From Platerodrilus igneus (Eukaryota > Arthropoda > Insecta > Coleoptera > Lycidae), in contig JARFIW010000139.1 of NCBI GenBank assembly GCA_036346225.1, forward strand, positions 1,116,001 through 1,180,000: a stretch of 64,000 nt of DNA, given 5' to 3'. How positions within the stretch are numbered: position 1 is the stretch's first letter; each line of letters begins with the position of its first letter. The notes under the pieces were generated by a model, which was not told where the DNA came from, ran no database searches, and was given only the letters and a program-made list of their open reading frames with translations. Shown piece after piece: positions 56,972 through 64,000 of this stretch. A program made the translations under genes and the position numbers.

Positions 56972-56975
56972 CGGG

Positions 56976-59084
56976 TTTTACTGTTTCTGAATATTGGGGA
57001 TATTCTCTAGGTTTTGTTTATCTATAAACAGGTCGCTTTAATAAATACTAAACGTTAAAGGAGATCAAGTTTGTAGCAAAAATAAATGCTGCTTGCAAGA
57101 TTTTTCAAATTATAATGTAGCGTCGACTGGTCTGTCTCTGACCCAAATAATTACATTAGAACATAAACGAAGCGTTTGTACACAAAGGATGATTGATAGG
57201 CCCTGCATCGCGAGATCTCTTGATTGAAAGGCACCAGACCTAGCATTTAAAAGATAACAATAGGTACATTTAAGATGTTATTTGCATAATTTTTGGTGCG
57301 TTTTATAATAGACTAGACGTTTTGAATATGTATATAAATTGTCGTGTTGGTTAGTAAACTCTAATTCAAATTTCGATATCAGTTCCGATCGAAGCGTTGA
57401 TTGTAATATGGTCTAGTTAAAAGCTTTGAAAGATGTGATGTAAATTACTGTTGATATAAATCGCCCTGTTCGATGTAAATTAATGTGTATCGCATATAAA
57501 TTAATAATTAGTGCTTGGATAGTTGATTGTAGTGCTCTGATATTAGGTTAATTAAGAAAATTGCATAATAGCATAAGAAGCTAGTAATTGTACTGTTAGC
57601 AATTAGGTGGAAGTAAATCGTGAGTGCTTTCAGAAATTTCATTGTAGCTACGCGTTGTTGAAAAGACTTGTATAATCAGTTTGATAATAAAAGCTGTTGT
57701 TATGCAAATAGAGCTTTCGTTGCAATAATGTCCCTATTTTTTGATACTCCCTTGGTTTTGAACAATACTTTTCAAGACTCCGACTAACATATCAGTTTGT
57801 ACCTAGAGCTTTGTCAAGTCCTTTTCTCCTTTGCTAATCATTTTATTTTGCTTATAATATCATTTGTTCCGAAGCCAGTTTAATACTAGAAATGATTCTG
57901 TACTATGATTCAGTTTAAGAAAAGCAATATGTTGTTAAAAACATTTTATTATTTCACACGTATAAACATCCAGGCAGTAGAAATTTACAAAAACCGCCGA
58001 ATTTCAACAGAGAAAAGGGCACAAGAATGAACAAAGCGTGACACACGACCTTGAAGTTTAAGCGGTAAACCCTGCGAGCAAGCTGTCAAAAAGCGATCGT
58101 TCCTAAAGAGCAGTTTTTCTCGCAAAAGCAAACAGTGAATACGATTATATCTATTAATACAGCAGCGTTCCCAGCATGAGTACCAGTTTCTACTAAGTAA
58201 TTAAGGAGATCAAGTCGGTAAAGAAATCTACGCCACTTAAGATCTTGGCCACAGTTGCGAATGATGCATTTCAAAATTTAAAGAATTCTAACATTCCACG
58301 GATCATGAGTCCGGAAAATTTTAATTATATTTGGATACTGCTTATGAAAGCCTATCTATTGTAACTATCAATCGATTTTTCAATTTTTGTGTTTAGTTTT
58401 TCGCTTATGAATTATAAACGGTTATGAACAAAATTTCTTTAAAAAATATATTTCTTTAATCATCTATAAATTAATAACGATATCTATAAACACGTACAGC
58501 AGAAGAAATCATCACAACAAACTTTTTAATTCAGAACCCGCAAGAATTATCTCTATACACTAATAATGAAAATTAAATAACAAAGTTGAAAAATCATTTA
58601 CCAGAAACTCCATTACCATCTAGTTTAAATAAGTAACAATAATGTAACCAACTTACCGGTGAACACAAGAAACACAATACGATTGTTATTTAAGAACGAA
58701 ATATATAAGCCATCTCTCTCTGGGCGCAATGTTAATTGTATAAACTAAAATTTCAGAAACGTTGATACGAGAGTGAAGGAACACATTAAACGACCCACAC
58801 AATTGGTTCAGTCATCTTCATATTCAGAATAGACACAAATTTAAGAACAAAAAGATGTAAGGTTGATTAATCTTGATACTATTATTACAAAGGTTTTATT
58901 TTCGAGATTCTAACGATAACGAAATTAAAATCACAGTGATTATCTGATGACGCTGTGCGCAGATGTGTTGCGCAGTGTCTCTAGAATGCCGGTCAATCGG
59001 GTCTTGTCGCAGTTGCCCGTTCTGAGCGCGCAGTAAGCGTGTAAACTTGCCTAGAACAATCAAGTCTCACGCTAAGTGTAACGA
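56976..59084. other. Unassigned sequence
   Basis: AT-rich. No recognised gene, RNA or repeat; the minus-strand open stretch at 58086-58274 has no motif. The GC-richer part 58940-59080 may include the end of the following mariner remnant. Confidence 0.4.
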
Positions 59085-59460
59085 GCCTGCTGTGATACGA
59101 TTTTTTTATGCTAAAAGGTGCAATGCTACCGAAGTTCATGACGAATGAGTAATGTGTACGGTAAAATTTTTATAAATGACAGCAAAGTGCGGCAATGGTG
59201 CAGGAACTTTGAAGCTGGATGTACAGACGCTCATGGTGCAGGCGGTCAGAAAAGGAAGCGGGTGTGAACCAACGATTTTGTTCAGCGAGTGGATCAGTCG
59301 AATCGAGAAAATCGTCGGTTTACAATTTCTGTTGAGTGACTCGTTGCAGACTGGCGTAGAGAATTGACTGAACGCGCGTCACGAAGGCATTGGAAAGCTA
59401 ATACCACGCTACGACAAATGCCAAGTTGTTCCAAATAAAATATTTTATTATTTTCACTTT
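59085..59460 (+). pseudogene. mariner transposase remnant lacking the catalytic domain
   Basis: Fragments in successive frames: CNATEVHDE, then KVRQWCRNFEAG, QKRKRV*, DFVQRVDQSNRENRRFTIS (about 59170-59335), which is the N-terminal double helix-turn-helix of a mariner-type transposase. At about 59395-59420 it passes straight to LIPRYDKC, the C-terminal signature. The catalytic core is absent. Stops and frameshifts occur throughout. Confidence 0.65.
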
Positions 59461-60257
59461 GATTTCATTTCGCAACCTATCAGACCTTGAAAAGAAATAG
59501 CCCTCTTGTTTTCTTTTATTATTTCCTTCCTTGGACTATTATACTTTTTACATATATTTTACTTCCATGAGCGTTTGTAATTTAATCTCTTAGTTAACAA
59601 AACACCTACAGTTCTTACCTTTCTTGGATCTTAAATATACGATCGCCTATCTACTACTATTCTGTTGCTACATATCATTATTTTCTTTTTTGGGGTAGCT
59701 GATTTTCATGGTTGTGTCCATCTAATACTTCTTAAATGTTGTTCAGTCTTGTTTATAGTTTCTGATAGGTTTCTGCAAATATTGCTGTATCAACTACTTA
59801 CCTCGACATTTGAAGTTTCTCCTCTTGAATAACGACAATGTTCTCTTCCACTTCTTACGCTTTATTTATTGTTTACTACACATACAGTTTAAATAAGATT
59901 AGCGATAAAGCACATCGCTGTCTTCAACCTTTACTAATATTTGGTTTTATTGCCATTAACTTTCTCTATTACAGCCATCTCTTTCATATATATAAAAAAA
60001 AAAATAAATTGCCTGCCTGTTTTTGATATCTATTCCAGCTTTCTTCAAAATTGTAAAGATTATATTTTAATCTGCATTGTCACAAGACTTGGCCTATATT
60101 TAAAAGCATTTTACTGTAGTTATTCCTACGTTTATACTTTCTTTTGATAATAATCTTAGTGTTAAAATTACTTTTTTCTACAACTGTTTTGGAACGAGCC
60201 TATTTTAGGTGTGTTTTTGATAGAGAAATCTACTACATTCTATTCTATACAGGTTTT
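59461..60257. other. Unassigned AT-rich sequence
   Basis: Isolated LINE-like words occur at 59820-59960 (aaagcacatcgctgtcttcaacc), but they are too few to assign. Nothing else recognised. Confidence 0.35.
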
Positions 60258-60308
60258 CATTCCCGCACTCGTTGCTAGGCAAGTTGCTAAGCAACCAGTG
60301 CGGGAATG
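60258..60308. repeat. 51-bp two-step hairpin
   Basis: Outer arms cattcccgcact / agtgcgggaatg pair perfectly. Inside, gttgct...agcaac pair again. Likely the ends of a very small foldback or MITE, or a cruciform site. Confidence 0.8.
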
Positions 60309-60645
60309 TTCAATTTGCACGGTTGCGCTTATATTTCTATTAATCAAGTAGCCCTGCACTTGCATCTTATTTCCAATGACGGCCGAGTTTTCAAAGGTGA
60401 CGTTTAATAATTGCAATGTAACCTTTAATATTGTTAATAATAATGAATCTAAAAACTAAACTTAAATCAATTTATTTACTTTTATTATGATAAATTTGTA
60501 CTTTTCTTTGAATTTATGTATATTCACAAACGATAATAAACTTATGATATTAATAAAATGTATACTCCTATACTTACCATGTATTTTATAATATTAACAA
60601 AAGAGGTATCACATTTAAAAAGTAGGTACTACAGTCGTAGAAAAA
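60309..60645. other. Spacer between hairpins
   Basis: AT-rich sequence, no feature seen. Confidence 0.4.
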
Positions 60646-60776
60646 GTATAGTGTACAACACGCATGGAATGCCCATTTCTCACTCGTATGATTTGCAGCA
60701 CTCGCTTTCAGCTCGTGCTGCAATTTATCATACTCGTGAGAAATGGGCATCATTCCATGCTCGTTGTACAATATAC
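60646..60776. repeat. 131-bp near-perfect hairpin
   Basis: Left arm gtatagtgtacaac..gcatggaatgcccatttctc..atgatttgcagcac pairs with right arm gtgctgcaatttatcat..gagaaatgggcatcattccatgc..gttgtacaatatac around a loop of about 13 bp (tcgctttcagctc). Small bulges give it the look of a pre-miRNA or a MITE foldback. The overlapping opposed open stretches are results of the symmetry. Confidence 0.8.
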
Positions 60777-60899
60777 TATTCTTGTACCATCGTTTTTTTA
60801 AAATTCGAACCACTTTTTTATTTCATTCTATACCCTGAATGTAATAGAGTTTATTCCATTTTAGTTAATATCTTTGAATAATAGCTACTAAAATATTTG

Positions 60900-61800
60900 T
60901 AATCCTTTGAACCTACTTTCTTTTGAAGTTTCATAAATTTACTGTTTGCAAAGCCTTTTTCTTCATATATTCTGCACAACAGGCTTTTATAACTATAGTG
61001 CTTTTGAGATTCTTTTCTTAGTATTATACATTCTACTTCATGATCTTCATTTCATCTTAATAGTCCATACTGACTAAATTCCGATTAGTAACAAAAAGTT
61101 ACATGTTATATCATTATTAACCTATTTCTTTTGTAAAGGAGTTCCCCATTTTTTTAAAAGTAGCATGCATCAATTTATTTTATTGCTTCTTAAGTATATT
61201 TCATTTTGTTATTTCATATTGAATAACTTAGACATTTCTTTGGCATTACGTGTTCTTATAATAAAAAATCTTATACCTTCGTATCTTTTTATTTTGCATT
61301 TAAAAAATTTTTAATCAATGTACCGAAAACTGATTAAATAATAAATTCACCTATAATAAGTATTCAATTTTGAACCCTAGTACACATTTAGTAGGCTTAT
61401 CCCGTTGGCCCCTAATATTTCTTTGTGACTTCAGCTGACCAAGCCAGAGTTGCTTATACTTTTTCAGAGAAAGTACACGTACTGTATTTGCGTGTTTGGT
61501 ACATATACTTCAGTGACACTTGATTACAAAACCATGAAAATCTAGTTTTGAAACTGTTTTTTATCTTAGGCACCTTGTTACAAGCTAAACAGATATTACA
61601 AATTTATAAGTGGTTCTGAATCCTGAAGACAAAAATTTAAGGGATTAAACGCGGAACTTGCAAGCGTAGATTGTAGGTCTTGTGGAAATTTTATAAAGTA
61701 AATATTTGACAAAAAACGTGATTTCAAATTATTAGAAATTATAATACACCAATCAAGTTATCCTAGTATTTTTCCCGCTAAGCATCGCTTAATAGAAAAT
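60900..61800. other. Unassigned AT-rich sequence
   Basis: No recognised gene or repeat. Confidence 0.4.
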
Positions 61801-61804
61801 TGCT

Positions 61805-62690
61805 TAAAATGGGAAAAATGTACGAAATACTCAAAAAGATTGGAATGAGTTAGTACATAGCTTATACTTATACACAGAGCAGTAACGTAGACAAGTAAAT
61901 ATTAGGAAAGGGGTGAGACAGGGATGTGCTTTAACCCCGTTAATTTTTAATTTGTATATCGACGATGAAATAAATACTGTAAAATACGGAGAGACTTTTG
62001 GAATTATGATGCAAGTACAAACGATTGATATGCTTATAACTGTAAATGATATAGCGGTATTAATAACAAAGTTAGAAGCAGTTATTAATGAAATGAAAGC
62101 AATGCCAACAGTGCGATACGGTATGAAAATTAACAAAAATAAAACTAAAGTACTAGTATGTAAAGGAGGGGAAAGTAAGTCAGAAACCAGAATAAAATTA
62201 GAAATGAGAATTTACAAGAAGGTAAAGATTTCTGCTACCTAGGAAACCCTATAATGCAATATGGAAAAAGTGTAATAGATATAAAATAAAGATAGAAACA
62301 AGGAAAATTATGCTAAACGCGTATGTGTGGAGCACAGCACAGTACGGCTGTGAAACGTGGACAAGTCCTTGAAATGTGGTACTACAGACGTATGATGATG
62401 ATGATATCATGGACAGACAAAATTAAGAACAAAAGGGTTTTAGAAATGGTAGAGAAAAAAAATGTGGAAAGCAGTAAAAAATGGAAGAGATGGGATGATA
62501 TGGCATATACTAGAGCATGAGGAAATAGTGCGAAATATAATAAAAGCTGAGAAGAGAAAAAAGAGAGGTAGATGTAGTCCTATGTTAGACTATTGCACTC
62601 AGAAAGTGAAAGATGGGACTGTGGGAATTTCATGGAAGAGTTTAGGTTAGTCCAGATTGGAAATCAATGGAGGTTCCACAAAGGAAAACC
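61805..62690 (+). pseudogene. LINE RT fragment, same family as 9.6 kb
   Basis: Opens with YEILKKIGMS, then an interval with RQGCALTPLIFNLYID (about 61914), the region of the FADD box altered to VNDIAVL (so the catalytic Asp pair is lost), YGMKINKNKTKVLVCKGG, AYVWSTAQYGCETW, EMWYYRRMM, SWTDKIKNKRVLEMV, HILEHEEIVRNIIKAEKRKKRGRCSPMLDY. Frameshifts at about 62230, 62365 and 62470, with an internal deletion of the ITQDGK..TTNIETR segment. Five-prime truncated. Confidence 0.75.
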
Positions 62691-62945
62691 TAATAATGAA
62701 AAAAGTAATCATATTTAAACCTGATGATTATCGTAAACAACTACAGGCGTTGGTTTTAAAATATTCTCAACTAATGTTGGTTGTGCGAAAAGAATAATTG
62801 GAAAACTATTGATTCGGCAACTGTCTAAGCGGTAGGGGATCTTGGCAGCCGTCAGGTTGCATAACCCCCTTTGTATACCACTGAATATTGGTGAAATAGG
62901 GTATATTTCTAGAAACAATAGAAAGGGAAAAGTGCAAAAAGTACT
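62691..62945 (+). repeat. LINE 3' untranslated tail
   Basis: aacctgatgattatcgtaaacaac, ggggatcttggcagccgtcag, cactgaatattggtgaaatag and aacaatagaaagg: the same series as at 10653-10885 and 10985-11215. Confidence 0.6.
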
Positions 62946-63440
62946 TAGAAAACGATTAGCACAGGCAGTCCTGTATTAAACAAGAAAAAACAGCTGCTAT
63001 GTTTGAAAAGAACAAACATAGAAACGAGGAAAAATTGTTAAAAGCATGTGCGTGGAGTGCAGAACTGTACATCTGTGAAACGTGGATAGTATGAGAAACA
63101 TAGGAAAAAGAGAAGGTTTTGAAATACAGTGCTACAGTCGTATGATAAAATTTCATGGGCATACAAAGTTAAGAACAAGGAGGTACTAGAAATAGTACGG
63201 AAAAAAAGATATACGTGGAAAACCGTAAAAAATAGAGGAGATAGGATATTGTGACACATACTAATGCATGAGGGAGTAGTGCGAAATTTATTAGAAGCAG
63301 AGATAGAAAAAAAGAGTTGTAGGGGTACACCTATGTTAGACTATTACACGCAGATAGTGAAAGATGTAGGCTGTGGAAATTTCAAAGAAATGTGTGGGAT
63401 AGTTCAGAATAGGTACGCGTCTAAATAGTTCCAGGACTGA
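62946..63440 (+). pseudogene. Second head-to-tail LINE RT fragment
   Basis: RT C-terminus again, starting with the RLAQA..KKKQLL region: aacgattagcacaggcag, gcatgtgcgtggagtgcag, gaaatacagtgctacagtcg, ggttgaaagat... to ggtacgcgtctaaatagttcc and ggactgaaaacctaatgc. Badly broken. The arrangement LINE end - tail - LINE end repeats that at 10.5-11.7 kb. Confidence 0.65.
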
Positions 63441-64000
63441 AAACCTAATGCATTTCTTAATGTTAAAATAATATACACCTGACAACGACACGCCTCTTCT
63501 CGCGACTTTAGCAAACCGTCGTTCCAAAATCGACCATTTATAATTCAATATTGACAAAAATATTAGCATATTTCCATGAATATCGCTTTTTAGTGCAAAT
63601 TCTCATATTTGTATATACCTTTACAACTCGAATATAAAGCACGTGCTTAAATAAGCAAAAACAAAAACTACCACTAGATTAGGACCACGGGGTGCGCACG
63701 CTTATGGACTTTCTTGGTTCACTGTTTTAGTGGTAAAAATTGTAGAAAACTGGCAGCGATAAAAAAGGTGATAGGAATTTCTATTGTCAAATTTCAAACA
63801 ATCTATTTACAAATTTGTTGTGGTTGGAACTTTTAAGAACGTTTTTCATATTTTCGGTTAATTTATTGTATTCCGCGTTTATTTACCAGTAATATTAAAA
63901 AATATAACGAACTTTTGTGTTAATTGGTTAATCCTCACGAACAATGGTGATCTGTCACTGTGTACCTTTGTGTTCTAACAAAAACTCTGAAGTGAAATGC
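63441..64000. other. Unassigned sequence at window end
   Basis: No element recognised. The final bases (63945 onward, atggtgatctgtcactgtgtacc) might open an exon that continues beyond the window (MVICHCVPLCSNKNSEVKC in one frame, Cys-containing, resembling the start of a THAP-type finger), but this cannot be judged from 57 bases. Confidence 0.3.

Larger units (their letters stand above)
53130..56975 (+). mobile_element. 17.6/297-like LTR retrotransposon, pol deleted
   Basis: LTRs at 53134-53683 and 56417-56971, with AGTTATG...AACT/AGCT ends and a 4-bp target duplication CGGG (53130-53133 and 56972-56975). The AGT...ACT ends, overlapping tRNA-Ser-type primer site and 4-bp duplication are those of the insect errantivirus-related Ty3/gypsy group (17.6, 297, tom). 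The internal region is only 2.7 kb and carries gag plus the first 30 or so residues of protease. RT, RNase H, integrase and env are missing. Confidence 0.9.

Noticed and set aside
60558..60881. Overlapping ORFs on both strands at 60.56-60.88 kb
   Set aside because: They follow from the palindromic hairpin, which gives similar open frames in both directions.
1..64000. Bacterial-type features (operons, Shine-Dalgarno sites, CRISPR arrays)
   Set aside because: The base composition, LTR/LINE/mariner content and absence of long ORFs show a eukaryotic genome. The short tandem repeats present lack constant unique spacers.

Overview
This is a eukaryotic, almost certainly arthropod (probably insect), AT-rich window with no recognisable host gene. 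The elements that can be identified are a Ty3/gypsy-type LTR retrotransposon, a 17.6/297-like LTR element with a Ser-type primer binding site, an IS630-Tc1-mariner transposon with DD41D (rosa-like) catalytic spacing, mariner remnants, 5'-truncated non-LTR retrotransposons, tRNA-derived SINE-like units, and remnants resembling Polinton/Maverick or adintovirus-type elements. Together they suggest a mobile-element-rich intergenic or heterochromatic part of an insect genome. Short TTAGG-type telomere-like runs also fit an arthropod. The species cannot be told from the sequence.

Layout. 1-3730: AT-rich sequence without recognisable genes. 3733-9139: a foldback-like element with inverted arms of about 1.8-1.9 kb, subterminal tandem repeats and a tRNA-like segment in each arm. 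9.56-14.25 kb: several truncated copies of one LINE family, three head to tail on + and one on -, the latter split by a tandem array of SINE-like units. 14.25-15.1 kb: three 296-bp tandem repeats. 15.26-21.2 kb: minus-strand debris of a large virus-like transposon, with an open zinc-finger ORF resembling the N-terminus of a Polinton-type DNA polymerase, a duplicated gene block, and a frameshifted cluster of unrecognised proteins. 21.4-24.3 kb: small repeats and palindromes, then the last 52 codons of a retroelement polyprotein. 26.4-27.9 kb: minus-strand broken gag with a primer-binding-site-like sequence.

29.6-37.0 kb: a complete LTR retrotransposon structure (2.1-kb LTRs, gag, a shortened protease/RT ORF, purine tract) lying in a TA microsatellite. 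37.4-39.9 kb: a 2.5-kb DD41D transposon with about 500-bp terminal inverted repeats, TA target duplication and a probable 55-bp intron in a dead transposase gene. 40.9-41.4 kb: mariner remnant without a catalytic domain. 41.8-46.5 kb: a second large inverted-repeat element whose arms share a motif with the 296-bp repeats and which encloses another broken coding remnant. 50.4-51.05 kb: a tract of degenerate 10-bp repeats. 51.8-52.3 kb: an old solo LTR in inverse orientation. 53.13-56.98 kb: the related LTR element, with CGGG target duplications, a stop-ridden gag and only the start of a protease. 59.1-59.5 kb: mariner remnant. 60.26 and 60.65-60.78 kb: strong hairpins. 61.8-63.4 kb: two more head-to-tail LINE fragments.

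Nothing here looks like a working gene set. The most informative signals are the two large inverted-repeat elements, the link between the second one and the virus-like debris at 14-21 kb, the duplicated primer-binding region captured inside the 2.1-kb LTRs, and in-frame internal deletions that keep a protease/RT remnant open.
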